Assembly (NCBI GenBank): GCA_910586725.1
Contig: CAJUJL010000010.1
Location: 7,524 to 71,523, forward strand
DNA: 64,000 bases
Direction: 5' to 3'
Origin: an uncultured Lachnospiraceae bacterium
GTDB taxonomy: Bacteria > Bacillota > Clostridia > Lachnospirales > Lachnospiraceae
A program made the translations under genes and the position numbers. Of this stretch, positions 18,282 to 27,456 are shown one piece after another; position 1 is the first letter of the stretch, and every line of letters begins with the position of its first letter. The notes under the pieces were generated by a model. It searched no databases and was not told the DNA's origin. It saw nothing but the letters and a program-made list of their open reading frames with translations.

Positions 18282-19127
18282 TTAAATATCCCTCTTTTGA
18301 AAAATAACGCTGCTTAACATTGCCATTGCGACAATAAATACTGCTGCCACACAAAAGGCTCCCAGACATTCCGTTCCACTCGGCTTCATAGGAAGCAATG
18401 ATAGTTTTCCGGTTACCGTGTACTGATAAATCTGAAAATTTTGAATTCCAATTTTCTGAACCAGATGATTGATAAATCCATACACAAGACTCATAATATT
18501 CATAGTAAGGCAAACGGCGATCACCATGCTGATCACATTATTCTTTAAAACAATGGCAACTGTCATGCAAATCAGCACAAGCGCATAATGAAGCGCTATT
18601 TCCGTCAGCACATAAGGGAAAACAGCCTTTGAACCGCCCCATTCTAATTCCTTGAAAACAATACCGTTCGCCACTGCCTGAAACAGGAACGCTCCAATCA
18701 ATGTCATTGCCGTGAAGATCGCTAAGGCAATGGATCTGGAAAAAATCAACGCTCCCCTTTTTTGTACCTGTCCCCCAATATTTTTAATATAGCCGCTGCT
18801 AATATCCGCCGTTGAAAATATAACCGCAAAAATTACCAGAAACAATGCGTAAAATTTCCCCTGAGAATTTGCAAAAAAAATGTCGAATACCGTCACCTTT
18901 GCCCCATATTCTGTAGGCAATTCCACCGCCATTCCTACATTCAGATTCTCGGCAGTCGGCCTGACAATCTGTTCCTGACGCATCGCATCGTCATTATTTA
19001 TAACATCATACTCTGTTTCACACAAATATGTTGTAAATAGCAGCGCCGCCGCCAGAACAATCCAAATTACATACATGCTCTTTGTTCGAAACATCCGGTA
19101 TAAATCCATTTTGATCATATTAAGCAT
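18282..19127 (-). CDS. ABC-2 type permease (lantibiotic-immunity-like)
   Basis: About 281 residues with six membrane segments and a large loop after the first, the plan of ABC-2 permeases such as those of lantibiotic or bacitracin immunity systems. The ATG at 19127 follows AGGGGG located in the end of the ATPase gene; a GTG at 19136 is an alternative. It overlaps the ATPase gene by 8 bases. With that ATPase it probably expels or shields against a membrane-active peptide or lipid-II binder; the actual substrate is unknown. Confidence 0.85.
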   Translation of the reverse strand: MLNMIKMDLYRMFRTKSMYVIWIVLAAALLFTTYLCETEYDVINNDDAMRQEQIVRPTAENLNVGMAVELPTEYGAKVTVFDIFFANSQGKFYALFLVIFAVIFSTADISSGYIKNIGGQVQKRGALIFSRSIALAIFTAMTLIGAFLFQAVANGIVFKELEWGGSKAVFPYVLTEIALHYALVLICMTVAIVLKNNVISMVIAVCLTMNIMSLVYGFINHLVQKIGIQNFQIYQYTVTGKLSLLPMKPSGTECLGAFCVAAVFIVAMAMLSSVIFQKRDI

Positions 19128-20046
19128 GGCCGACACCCCCTGTCAGGTTCAAAAAATAGGTTTCCAGTTCTTCGCTCGTAATGGATATTCCTTTGACCAA
19201 AATTCCCGCTTTTAATAGCTCCATATTCAGGGCCGCGCTTTCACTTAGTCTTTCAAAAACATAGATATGTTCTTTATCTGTTACCTGATAATTTGTAAAG
19301 CCCATGGAATCCAACACCGGAATTGCCTGTTTCGGATCATCCAGCGTCAATTCCATCCGCTCACTGCATCTTCTCATCAATTCATCTCTTGTAATTTCCT
19401 GCAAAAGGCTTCCATTGTGAATAATTCCATAATCCGTAGCAATCTTGGATAATTCCTCCAGAATATGGCTGGAAATGCAGATTGTCATATTTTTCTCCCT
19501 CTGCAGCCTTTGAATGGTATCCCGAACCTCTGCTATCCCCTGTGGATCCAATCCATTGATTGGTTCATCCAGAATCAACAAATCCGGTTCTCCAACCAAT
19601 GCAAGACCAATTCCCAACCGCTGTTTCATTCCAAGAGAAAAATTTCTGGTTTTTTTCTTTCCAACTCCTTCCAGGCCTATGGTTCTTAAGATGTTTTCGA
19701 TATATCCCGCTTTCTTTATTCCAAACAGCTTACATTTGATATTCAGATTTTCGTACGCAGTCATCTTGCCGAAAAGTCCGGGCTCTTCAATCAAACATCC
19801 CACTCTGGACCGAACCTTTTGCAAATCTTTTCCTTTATATCCAAACATTTCGATTTCTCCATAAGTTGGCCTGGAAAGTCCGGCAATCATCTTTAAGCAA
19901 GTTGTCTTCCCTGCTCCGTTTCTTCCAATAAACCCGTAAATAGCCCCCTTTTTTATATGCATATCGACGCTATCCACTGCCTTATGGCGTCCAAACTGTT
20001 TGGTCAGATTTCTCGTCTCCAATAATATCTCACTCAAATTTTTCAT
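19120..20046 (-). CDS. ABC transporter ATPase (antimicrobial-peptide-type)
   Basis: About 308 residues. Walker A GRNGAGKTT, signature FSLGMKQRLGIG, Walker B LLILDEPINGLD, switch histidine in CISSHILEEL. The C-terminal extension is typical of BcrA-like ATPases. Start choice: AAGGAG directly abuts the ATG at 20046, which is too close, while a TTG nine bases later (20037) has ideal spacing and gives MSEILLETRNLTKQFG, so the TTG may be the true start. Energises the permease encoded just downstream; the response regulator lies upstream. Confidence 0.92.
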   Translation of the reverse strand: MKNLSEILLETRNLTKQFGRHKAVDSVDMHIKKGAIYGFIGRNGAGKTTCLKMIAGLSRPTYGEIEMFGYKGKDLQKVRSRVGCLIEEPGLFGKMTAYENLNIKCKLFGIKKAGYIENILRTIGLEGVGKKKTRNFSLGMKQRLGIGLALVGEPDLLILDEPINGLDPQGIAEVRDTIQRLQREKNMTICISSHILEELSKIATDYGIIHNGSLLQEITRDELMRRCSERMELTLDDPKQAIPVLDSMGFTNYQVTDKEHIYVFERLSESAALNMELLKAGILVKGISITSEELETYFLNLTGGVGHA

Positions 20047-20124
20047 CTCCTTTTTCTTATCTGCACTTATCATAAAAGAATAATCCTAATCAAACGCAAA
20101 GAAAAAGTAAAAAAAGAGTAAAAA

Positions 20125-20808
20125 TTACGCATGCAGCCGATAGCCAATTCCCCAAACTGTTTCAATGTATTCATCCGATGTGACTTCTCTAATTTTTTTG
20201 CGAATGTTGCTGATATGCACATCCAGCGTTTTTGTCTCCCCCATATATGGCTCATCCCACGCATACTCAAAAATATCTTCTTTACTGAAAACCTGCTTTG
20301 GATTTCTAAGCAGTAATTCTAAAATCGCAAACTCCTGTTTTGTAATCTGAGAAAGCGCTTTTCCATCAATACTGACCTGAAAAGCATCTTTGTCCAGCCT
20401 CATCTCTTTGTATGAAAAGAAATGTTCTGCTGTTTTCTTATCTTCCATATGGCGAAGCTGCACTGAAATCCTTGCCAGAACCTCCCTGATTTCAAATGGT
20501 TTCGTAATATAATCATCTGCCCCGCCTGTTAAAACTTCTACTTTTTCATCAAGGCTGTCTTTTGCAGTTAATACAATCACCGGAAGTTTTCCTTTGTTTC
20601 GTATTTCCTTCAAAACTTCTTCTCCTGTAGCTCCCGGAAGCATTAAATCCAACAATACCAGCGCATAACTATGCTCCTGCGTATTCAAAAGCAGCTTGGC
20701 CTCTGTTCCGGAAAACGCCTGATCGCAGGAATATCCGGCTTTGGATAATGCTTCCAACAGCAAATGATTGATATTCGTATCATCTTCTACAATCAGTATT
20801 TTCTGCAC
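20125..20808 (-). CDS. OmpR/PhoB-family response regulator
   Basis: 227 residues. Receiver domain with acidic pocket (VEDD near residue 8), phospho-acceptor D54 in LLDLMLPG and K105-type lysine in YITKPF. A C-terminal winged helix follows, with the transactivation-loop pattern KTLDVHISNIRKKI and WGIGYRL. Heads the regulator-ATPase-permease-kinase operon and probably activates the ABC genes when the kinase senses transporter load. Confidence 0.95.
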   Translation of the reverse strand: MQKILIVEDDTNINHLLLEALSKAGYSCDQAFSGTEAKLLLNTQEHSYALVLLDLMLPGATGEEVLKEIRNKGKLPVIVLTAKDSLDEKVEVLTGGADDYITKPFEIREVLARISVQLRHMEDKKTAEHFFSYKEMRLDKDAFQVSIDGKALSQITKQEFAILELLLRNPKQVFSKEDIFEYAWDEPYMGETKTLDVHISNIRKKIREVTSDEYIETVWGIGYRLHA

Positions 20809-20849
20809 AATTTTTCACTCCTCTATTTGTATTGCAAAAGTTTTATATT

Positions 20850-21125
20850 TTACCAAAGCTGCTGTGCAATAAATTTTAATTGGTTTTTACATTTATCAAC
20901 TGATTTATTTACGCTTACCCGTACTCTGTCAATTACCTTTGTCTCTCCCTCCTGTAATAATTCCATTGGTTTTGATTCAATGGAAGATATTCGACCGGAG
21001 CCAAGGAAATCATCAAGCATAAACAAATGATTCTCCGGAGCTTTTGTTGATAACAAAGTTCTATGTTTAGACAAAATATCATAAACCTTTTTTAAATAAA
21101 CCTTTAATGCCGCACGGGCTTCAAA
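20850..21125 (-). pseudogene. Unidentified 5'-truncated coding fragment
   Basis: An open frame whose C-terminal ~90 residues look genuinely coding (amphipathic, with KAPENHLFMLDDFLGSG and DRVRVSVNKSVDKC) and end in a proper stop at 20850. The upstream part of the frame runs through the nrdG terminator and the nrdG 3' end and reads like non-coding sequence. No start codon with an RBS is visible. It fills the otherwise empty 20809-21231 interval. Most likely the 3' relic of a lost gene; I do not recognise the family. Confidence 0.35.
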
Positions 21126-21193
21126 ACGACAATAAGATGTATGAACAGTATATGAATGCCGTGGAGGAATACCTTGATAAATATATGCCTGTG

Positions 21194-21218
21194 GAAAAGC
21201 AGCCCGAACAGGGCTGCT
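21194..21218 (-). terminator. Terminator after nrdG
   Basis: Stem AGCAGCCC / GGGCTGCT with a 5-base loop, followed on the minus strand by TTTTCC, just past the nrdG stop. Confidence 0.65.
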
Positions 21219-21231
21219 CCAACTTTCTGTC

Positions 21232-21750
21232 TCAGTCAACTTCCACAATCTCTCCCGTCTTCTGATAATGTCTGCAGTCAATCAGTCTCTGATTGGCGGA
21301 GCCTTTGAATTTCAGCATGATGCTATGCTCTTCCTCCAGATACGGCCCGTCCACCAGCACGTCGATCAGCGAAAGCAGCGGATCCGTATCTTTTGTATAA
21401 CATTTCCCTCCAGAGACAAGATCCCGGTCTAAAATATACCCCGTATATGCCCAGACGTCTTTCTTTGGATACCGCTCTTTCAGACGTTTTATAAACGGAA
21501 GCAGAGCCTTTTGATTTTCCGGCTCCATCGGATCGCCGCCTAAGAGGGTAATTCCTCTGATATAAGACGGTTCCAAAGATGCGAGAATCTCCTCTTCCAC
21601 TTCCCTGGTAAACGGCTTCCCATGGGAAAAATCCCATGTTTCCGGCTGGAAACACCCTTTGCAGTGATTTCGGCAGCCGGAAACAAAAAGGACGGTGCGC
21701 ACGCCTGTTCCATTGGCAATGTCACAATATTTGATCGCGGCATAATTCAT
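21232..21750 (-). CDS. nrdG: Anaerobic ribonucleotide reductase activating protein (radical SAM)
   Basis: 172 residues. Makes the glycyl radical on NrdD using S-adenosylmethionine and a [4Fe-4S] cluster. The cluster motif CxxxCxxC is seen as CRNHCKGC, with the GGDPM-type SAM-binding segment as LLGGDPMEPEN. The ATG at 21750 overlaps the nrdD stop (ATGA), the usual nrdDG coupling. Ends in a hairpin terminator. Confidence 0.97.
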   Translation of the reverse strand: MNYAAIKYCDIANGTGVRTVLFVSGCRNHCKGCFQPETWDFSHGKPFTREVEEEILASLEPSYIRGITLLGGDPMEPENQKALLPFIKRLKERYPKKDVWAYTGYILDRDLVSGGKCYTKDTDPLLSLIDVLVDGPYLEEEHSIMLKFKGSANQRLIDCRHYQKTGEIVEVD

Positions 21751-23909
21751 AGATGCAGCACCCTCTCTTTGATTTCCTGCGTCCTGCCCTGGTTCCAGAA
21801 CTGCGTGCCAATGTAGCCGCAGGTTCTTCTCGCCACATTCATTTTGTCCTGATTGCGGTTTTTGCAGTTGGGGCACTCCCAGACCAGCTTGCCGTCGTCA
21901 TCCGTTACGATATGGATTTCCCCGTTATAACCGCATTCCTGGCAAAAATCGCTTTTCGTATTTAACTCCGCGTACATAATATTCTCATAAATATGCTGCA
22001 TCACCGCAAGAACGGCTTCCAGGTTATCCGCCATATTCGGCGCTTCCACGTAGCTGATTGCCCCTCCCGGAGAAAGCAGCTGGAACTGGGCTTCGAATGT
22101 TAATTTGGCAAACGCGTCAATTTTCTCTCCCACATGTACGTGATAGCTGTTTGTAATATAGTTTTTATCGGTCACGCCGGGAATGACGCCAAATCTTTTT
22201 TGCAGACATTTTGCAAATTTATAAGTCGTAGACTCAAGCGGCGTTCCATATACGCTAAAGCCAATGTTCGTCTCTTTCTTCCATTCCTCGCACGCATCGT
22301 TTAAGCGCTGCATCACTTTTAAAGCAAACGGCGTAGCTTCGGGATCCGTATGGGATTTTCCCGTCATATACTGCGTGCATTCGCAAAGCCCAGCATAGCC
22401 AAGAGAAATCGAAGAATATCCTCCGTACAAAAGCCTGTCGATCGGCTCGCCTTTTTCCAGACGGCTCAGCGCGCCGTACTGCCAGAGAATCGGCGCCACG
22501 TCCGACGGCGTCCCTTTCAGACGGTTATGGCGGCACATCAAAGCTTCTTTGCAAAGCGCAAGCCTCTCATCCAAAATCTCCCAGAATTTATCCATATCTT
22601 TGTCGGAGCTGCACGCCGCGTCCACTAAATTTAACGTCACAACGCCCTGGTTGAATCTTCCGTAAAACTGATATGCTCCGGTTTCGTTTTTGTAAACATT
22701 TAAAAACGACCGGCAGCCCATACACGGATAGCAGTTTCCCTCTTTCAGTTCCCGCATGACTTTCTGGGAAATGTAGTCCGGCACCATCCGCTTTGCGGTA
22801 CATTCCGCGGCCAGCTTCGTCAGATGCCAGTATTTGCTGTCTTCCGTAATGTTATCTTCCTCCAGTACATAAATCAGTTTGGGGAATGCGGGAGTAATGA
22901 ATACGCCGGCTTCATTTTTTACGCCGTGGATTCTCTGCCGAAGCGCTTCTTCTATTACAAGCGCAAGGTCGTCGCGCGTTCTTCCCTCGGGGACTTCATC
23001 CAGATACATAAATACGGTTACAAAAGGCGCCTGTCCGTTTGTCGTCATCAGCGTAATAACCTGATATTGAATCATCTGTACGCCGCGGTTAATTTCCTCC
23101 AGCACTCTCGATTCCGCTACTTTATTGAGCTGCTCTTCATTTAACGAAATTCCCGCCAATTCGAATTCTTTGCGGACTTCCCTTCGTAATCTGTGCCGGC
23201 TCACATCGACAAACGGCGCAAGGTGCGACAGAGAAATGCTCTGACCGCCGTATTGGGAGCTTGCAATCTGCGCGATAATCTGCGTCGCGATATTGCACGC
23301 GGTAGAAAAGCTGTGCGGCTTTTCAATCATCGTCCCGCTGATTACCGTCCCGTTTTGCAGCATCTCTTCTAAATTTACAAGGCAGCAGTTATGCATATGC
23401 TGCGCAAAGTAATCGGAATCGTGAAAATGGATGATTCCTTTTTCATGCGCGTCTACAATATGCTGCGGCAAAAGAAAGCGGCGCGTAATGTCTTTGCTGA
23501 CTTCTCCGGCCATATAATCCCTCTGCACGCTGTTGACCGTAGGATTTTTATTGGAATTTTCCTGTTTTACCTCTTCGTTGTCGCACTCCAGAAGCGTCAT
23601 AATCTGCTTGTCCGTCGAATTGGCCTTTCGAACCAGCGCCCTTTTGTAACGATACGTAATATAGTTACGGGCAACGGCAAACGCATGCTGCTGCATAATT
23701 TCATCTTCTACCAAATCCTGTATTTCTTCGACATTCAATGCGCGGCCCATATTATTGCAGGTATTTTCTATGCGGCCGCATATCTCTTTGATCTGTTCTT
23801 CTGTCATTTTTTCATTTTCAAGCACAGTATTGTTCGCCTTGATAATTGCGGCTTCAATTTTGGAAACGTGATAATCTTCTTCCACTCCGCTTCTTTTAAT
23901 AATTTTCAT
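21747..23909 (-). CDS. nrdD: Anaerobic (class III) ribonucleoside-triphosphate reductase
   Basis: 720 residues. Reduces ribonucleotides to deoxyribonucleotides without oxygen through a glycyl radical. An N-terminal ATP-cone (about 1-90) gives allosteric control. The C-terminal zinc site has four cysteines (CQECG, CPNC) and the glycyl-radical loop RTCGYIG lies near the end. Strict anaerobe chemistry. Two NrdR boxes lie 57 to 101 bases upstream of the start. Confidence 0.97.
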   Translation of the reverse strand: MKIIKRSGVEEDYHVSKIEAAIIKANNTVLENEKMTEEQIKEICGRIENTCNNMGRALNVEEIQDLVEDEIMQQHAFAVARNYITYRYKRALVRKANSTDKQIMTLLECDNEEVKQENSNKNPTVNSVQRDYMAGEVSKDITRRFLLPQHIVDAHEKGIIHFHDSDYFAQHMHNCCLVNLEEMLQNGTVISGTMIEKPHSFSTACNIATQIIAQIASSQYGGQSISLSHLAPFVDVSRHRLRREVRKEFELAGISLNEEQLNKVAESRVLEEINRGVQMIQYQVITLMTTNGQAPFVTVFMYLDEVPEGRTRDDLALVIEEALRQRIHGVKNEAGVFITPAFPKLIYVLEEDNITEDSKYWHLTKLAAECTAKRMVPDYISQKVMRELKEGNCYPCMGCRSFLNVYKNETGAYQFYGRFNQGVVTLNLVDAACSSDKDMDKFWEILDERLALCKEALMCRHNRLKGTPSDVAPILWQYGALSRLEKGEPIDRLLYGGYSSISLGYAGLCECTQYMTGKSHTDPEATPFALKVMQRLNDACEEWKKETNIGFSVYGTPLESTTYKFAKCLQKRFGVIPGVTDKNYITNSYHVHVGEKIDAFAKLTFEAQFQLLSPGGAISYVEAPNMADNLEAVLAVMQHIYENIMYAELNTKSDFCQECGYNGEIHIVTDDDGKLVWECPNCKNRNQDKMNVARRTCGYIGTQFWNQGRTQEIKERVLHL

Positions 23910-23965
23910 AGCAATGTCCTTTCCTTATCCTTTCTTATGACCTTTTACGAAATTAAAGAGATTGT

Positions 23966-24010
23966 ACCATATATAGTATACGTCGTCAACACAAAAACTA
24001 TATATTGTTA
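23966..24010 (-). promoter_or_regulatory. Tandem NrdR boxes upstream of nrdD
   Basis: Two 16-bp near-palindromes with the NrdR core CwAtATaTwG: CCATATATAG at 23967-23976 and CTATATATTG at 23998-24007. Their spacing is 31 bp centre to centre, three helical turns, as known for NrdR sites. NrdR is a dATP/ATP-sensing repressor of reductase genes. Confidence 0.75.
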
Positions 24011-24194
24011 TATTGTGCCCAAAAGACAGAAAATAAACGCAGCCCGCATATTTTAACTGTAAACTTAAAAAAATAAAATAATAAATCTCTCTGTACAATA
24101 AGTAGTTTTTATGCTATTATACATCTGGTAATGAATACTATATTAAATAGAATTTTTTAACGCAAAACGTAGATCTTGTTTTCGGAGGTAGTAA

Positions 24195-25037
24195 ATGTAT
24201 AAAATAATCATTGACAGCTGCGGTGAATTGACGAATGAATTAAAATCTGACGGCCATTTTAAAAATGTCGCGCTGGAAATTGAAGTCAATGGGCAGCGAA
24301 TCGTAGATGATGAGACGTTCGATCAGCTGTCTTTTCTGAAAAAAGTAAAAGAAAGCCCCGTAGGGCCCAAATCATCCTGCCCCTCTCCGGAAAGTTATCT
24401 GCAATTATACAAGGATGAGCCAGAGCATGTATACGTTGTAACATTATCCAAAGAACTCAGCGGTTCTTACAACAGCGCCGTCCTTGCCAAAAAACTGTAC
24501 GAAGAAGAATGCGGCGCCGAACACAAAAAAATATATGTCTTTAATTCCCGTTCCGCGTCTGTTGGCGAAACATTAATCGGCATGAAAATACAGGAATGCG
24601 AAGAATCTCAAATGACATTTGAAGAAACGGTTGCGCATGTGGAGCATTACATCAGCGAACAACACACTTACTTTGTACTGGAAACACTCGAAACCCTTCG
24701 TAAAAACGGCCGTCTTGGCAATATCAAGGCTTTTGTCGCCAACGCCCTGAACATCAAACCCGTCATGGGCTCCACTCCGGAGGGAGAAATCTGCCAGCTT
24801 GGCCAGGCCCGCGGCATGAACAAAGCGCTGAAAAAAATGATCGCAGAAATGCTTTCCAAAGTAAAAAACAGCGAAAGCCGTATTCTTGCCATTTCCCACT
24901 GCAATTGCCCGCAGCGTGCAAAAGCAGTCAAACAGGAAATTTTAAAGCTTGCAGCATTTAAAGACATCGTTATTGTCGACACTGCCGGAATCAGCAGTAT
25001 GTATGCCAATGACGGCGGTATTATTATGGTGGTATAA
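24195..25037 (+). CDS. DegV family fatty-acid-binding protein (FakB-like)
   Basis: 280 residues. Starts with the family signature IIIDSCGEL and carries TVTLSKELSGSYNSA-like (here VVTLSKELSGSYNSA), FETLETLRKNGRLG and the glycine-rich tail NDGGI. DegV/FakB proteins hold a fatty acid and present it to the FakA kinase for acyl-phosphate formation. Start ATG 24195 behind CGGAGG. folC starts 7 bases after its stop, so the two are probably cotranscribed, although their functions are unrelated. Confidence 0.92.
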   Translation: MYKIIIDSCGELTNELKSDGHFKNVALEIEVNGQRIVDDETFDQLSFLKKVKESPVGPKSSCPSPESYLQLYKDEPEHVYVVTLSKELSGSYNSAVLAKKLYEEECGAEHKKIYVFNSRSASVGETLIGMKIQECEESQMTFEETVAHVEHYISEQHTYFVLETLETLRKNGRLGNIKAFVANALNIKPVMGSTPEGEICQLGQARGMNKALKKMIAEMLSKVKNSESRILAISHCNCPQRAKAVKQEILKLAAFKDIVIVDTAGISSMYANDGGIIMVV

Positions 25038-25044
25038 AATTCTC

Positions 25045-26295
25045 ATGGAATATCAGGAAATCATTCATATCATTGAAAACAAAAGAAGGTTCGGAAACTT
25101 ACCCGGCGTTATTATCAGTAAGCATATGCTGGCTGCAGTAGGCAATCCCCAGAAGGATCTTGCGTTTATCCATATCGCAGGAACAAACGGGAAAGGCTCT
25201 ACCGCAGCTTTTCTGTACGCAATTTTAAATGAAGCGGGAATCAAAGCCGGTTTATTTACTTCTCCGCATCTGATCGATTTTACAGAAAGAATTCAGGCAA
25301 ACGGCAGACAGATTTCCAAAGAAGACGCCGCCCGGCTTGGACAAAAGCTATTACATCTTGATCTGAATGTAAACCCTGTCATGTTTGACTATTGCATGGC
25401 AATGGCGATGCTCTATTTTAAAGAACAGGGCTGCCAAATTGTCATACTCGAAACGGGACTTGGCGGACGCCTTGACTCTACAAACGCCATTGACGCTCCT
25501 AAAGTCAGCGTAATTACAAAAATCGGATACGACCATACGGACATCCTGGGAAATACCTTGAGTGAAATCGCGGCTGAAAAAGCGGGGATCCTGAAAAAAG
25601 GAACCCGGGCCATTCTAGAAAGCCAGCATCCGGAGGCTTTGCATGTTCTGGAATCACATTGTAAAAATCTGCAAATTCCCTATCAAATCACAGACCCAAA
25701 ACAAATTGTCCCTGTGGATTCCGGTTTTTCTTATCCGGGCGAACTTCCATATCAAATGAAAATGTCCGGAGAATTTCAAAAAGAAAACGCTCTTGCCGCT
25801 ATACTTTCCGCAAGGGAGCTTATGGCGCTTTCCTATCCTGTTACGGAACATGCGATACACAGAGGCATTGCAAACGCATTCTGGGCAGGACGGATGGAAA
25901 CAATCTGCCGTAATCCGTTTCTTTTGATCGATGGCGCCCACAACAAAGACGGCGTAGAATCCCTTCTGAAAAGTCTGCGCATTCTTTATCCGGGCGAAAA
26001 ATTTCATTTTATTATGGGAGCGCTGGCAGACAAGGATTATCGCGGGATGGCAGAGCTAATCCTTCCTTTTGCCCAAAAAGTAACTGCCGTCACACCGGAA
26101 AACAAAAGGGCCCTGCAAGCTAAAACGCTTGCCGCCTATATCAGAAAAGCCGGAATCAAAGCCTCATGCGAAGAAAATCTGGCTGAAGTTTTTGCGCCTT
26201 TTTTTACAAAGCAGCCCGAAACGAATTCTGATTTACGAACCGTAGCATTCGGTTCCCTTTATTTTATAGGTGAAATCAAAAAAATTTTTTCTTGA
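25045..26295 (+). CDS. folC: Dihydrofolate synthase / folylpolyglutamate synthase
   Basis: 416 residues. Adds L-glutamate to dihydropteroate or folates with ATP. Mur-ligase fold: P-loop AGTNGKGSTAAFL, KAGLFTSPHL, the ETGLGGRLDSTN motif and IGYDHTDILG with a metal-binding His. The C-terminal domain includes IDGAHNKDG. The start chosen is ATG 25045 just after the degV stop; it has only a weak RBS, which fits translational coupling. Upstream in-frame starts lie inside degV and are rejected. Confidence 0.95.
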   Translation: MEYQEIIHIIENKRRFGNLPGVIISKHMLAAVGNPQKDLAFIHIAGTNGKGSTAAFLYAILNEAGIKAGLFTSPHLIDFTERIQANGRQISKEDAARLGQKLLHLDLNVNPVMFDYCMAMAMLYFKEQGCQIVILETGLGGRLDSTNAIDAPKVSVITKIGYDHTDILGNTLSEIAAEKAGILKKGTRAILESQHPEALHVLESHCKNLQIPYQITDPKQIVPVDSGFSYPGELPYQMKMSGEFQKENALAAILSARELMALSYPVTEHAIHRGIANAFWAGRMETICRNPFLLIDGAHNKDGVESLLKSLRILYPGEKFHFIMGALADKDYRGMAELILPFAQKVTAVTPENKRALQAKTLAAYIRKAGIKASCEENLAEVFAPFFTKQPETNSDLRTVAFGSLYFIGEIKKIFS

Positions 26296-26320
26296 CAAAT
26301 ATATTTTTTTATATTATTGT
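26292..26320 (+). promoter_or_regulatory. Promoter of the GntR-ABC operon
   Basis: TTGACA (26292-26297), 17-bp spacer, TATTGT (26315-26320). It overlaps the folC stop. A partly symmetric stretch, TAGTATAGTA, at 26331-26340 may be the autoregulator's operator. Confidence 0.55.
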
Positions 26321-26363
26321 ATTAATCAAATAGTATAGTAATGCAGAAGAAAGAGGTGATTGA

Positions 26364-26744
26364 ATGCCATGGGATTTAAGTTCTGACCGACCCATTTTTT
26401 TACAGATTGTTGAGATCATACAGCTTGATATAATATCCGGCAAGTATTCTCCCGGCGACAAATTGCCTTCCGTACGGGATCTGGCGTTTGAAGCGTCTGT
26501 AAATCCGAACACCATGCAGAGAGCTTTATCCGAACTGGAACGAAGCGGACTTGTATATTCCCAGCGAACCAGCGGACGATTTATAACAGAGGAGGTTGCT
26601 ATGATTGAAGAATTAAAATCCGCTCTTGCTCAAAATAAAATACGGGAGTTCTTGAAAAGCATGCAGAAATTAGGTTTTAAAAACGAAGAGACGATTGCAT
26701 TGATGCAAAAGTCCTTAGACACATCCAAACCATCCGAATCATAG
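26364..26744 (+). CDS. YtrA-type GntR-family regulator
   Basis: 126 residues: a GntR winged helix (PIFLQIVEIIQLDIISGKY, KLPSVRDLA, NPNTMQRALSELERSGL) with only a short helical tail instead of a ligand domain, the YtrA subfamily layout. YtrA regulators repress ABC operons that respond to cell-wall stress. Start ATG 26364 with AGAGGTG. The ABC ATPase follows after 13 bases. Confidence 0.92.
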   Translation: MPWDLSSDRPIFLQIVEIIQLDIISGKYSPGDKLPSVRDLAFEASVNPNTMQRALSELERSGLVYSQRTSGRFITEEVAMIEELKSALAQNKIREFLKSMQKLGFKNEETIALMQKSLDTSKPSES

Positions 26745-26757
26745 AAAGGGGAATTCG

Positions 26758-27456
26758 ATGAGCGCTATTTTAGAATGCAAAAACTTAAGTAAATCATATG
26801 GTAAAAAGACAGCCTTGAACCATATCAATCTCTCCCTGGACGGAGGGCATATCATTGGTCTGCTTGGTCCAAACGGAAGCGGCAAGACGACCTTAATTAA
26901 ATTAATCAATGGTCTTTTAACGCCAAACGAAGGAGAGCTATATATCAATCAACATCCCGTGGGCGTGGAAAGCAAGAAGATCGTTTCTTATCTGCCCGAC
27001 CACAATTTCCTGAATATGGGCATGAAAGTCCGCGAAATCATTCGCCTCTATCAGGATTTTTATGAAGATTTTGATCCTGACAGAGCGTATGATATGTTGT
27101 CCAAGCTGCAGATTGATCCCAATGACAAACTAAAATCCATGTCCAAGGGCACCAAAGAAAAAGTACAGCTTATTCTGATTATGAGCCGGAGGGCCAAACT
27201 CTATGTTTTAGACGAACCGATTGCCGGCGTGGATCCCGCCGCCAGGGACTATATTTTAGACATAATCTTAAGCAACTACGAAGAAGACGCTACGATTTTG
27301 ATTTCCACTCACCTGATTGCAGATATTGAAAATATTTTAGACCAGGTAATCTTTATCAAAAACGGCCAGATTGTCCTTGATGCTTACGTTGACAACATTC
27401 GGGAAGAACAGGGAAAATCTGTCGATTCTTTATTCCGGGAGGTATTTAAATGTTAG
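26758..27456 (+). CDS. ABC transporter ATPase of the YtrA-type operon
   Basis: 232 residues. Walker A LGPNGSGKTTL, a degenerate signature MSKGTKEKVQLIL in place of LSGGQ, Walker B LYVLDEPIAGVDP and switch histidine ISTHLIADI. The degenerate signature is common in YtrB/ABC-2 ATPases of this size. It overlaps the permease start by 7 bases, so the two are coupled. Regulated by the adjacent GntR protein by context. Confidence 0.92.
   Translation: MSAILECKNLSKSYGKKTALNHINLSLDGGHIIGLLGPNGSGKTTLIKLINGLLTPNEGELYINQHPVGVESKKIVSYLPDHNFLNMGMKVREIIRLYQDFYEDFDPDRAYDMLSKLQIDPNDKLKSMSKGTKEKVQLILIMSRRAKLYVLDEPIAGVDPAARDYILDIILSNYEEDATILISTHLIADIENILDQVIFIKNGQIVLDAYVDNIREEQGKSVDSLFREVFKC

Noticed and set aside
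21107..21265. A 52-codon plus-strand ORF overlapping the end of nrdG
   Set aside because: Its second half is the nrdG terminator and antisense of the nrdG 3' end; only a short piece looks coding, so it is listed only as a possible relic in the findings.
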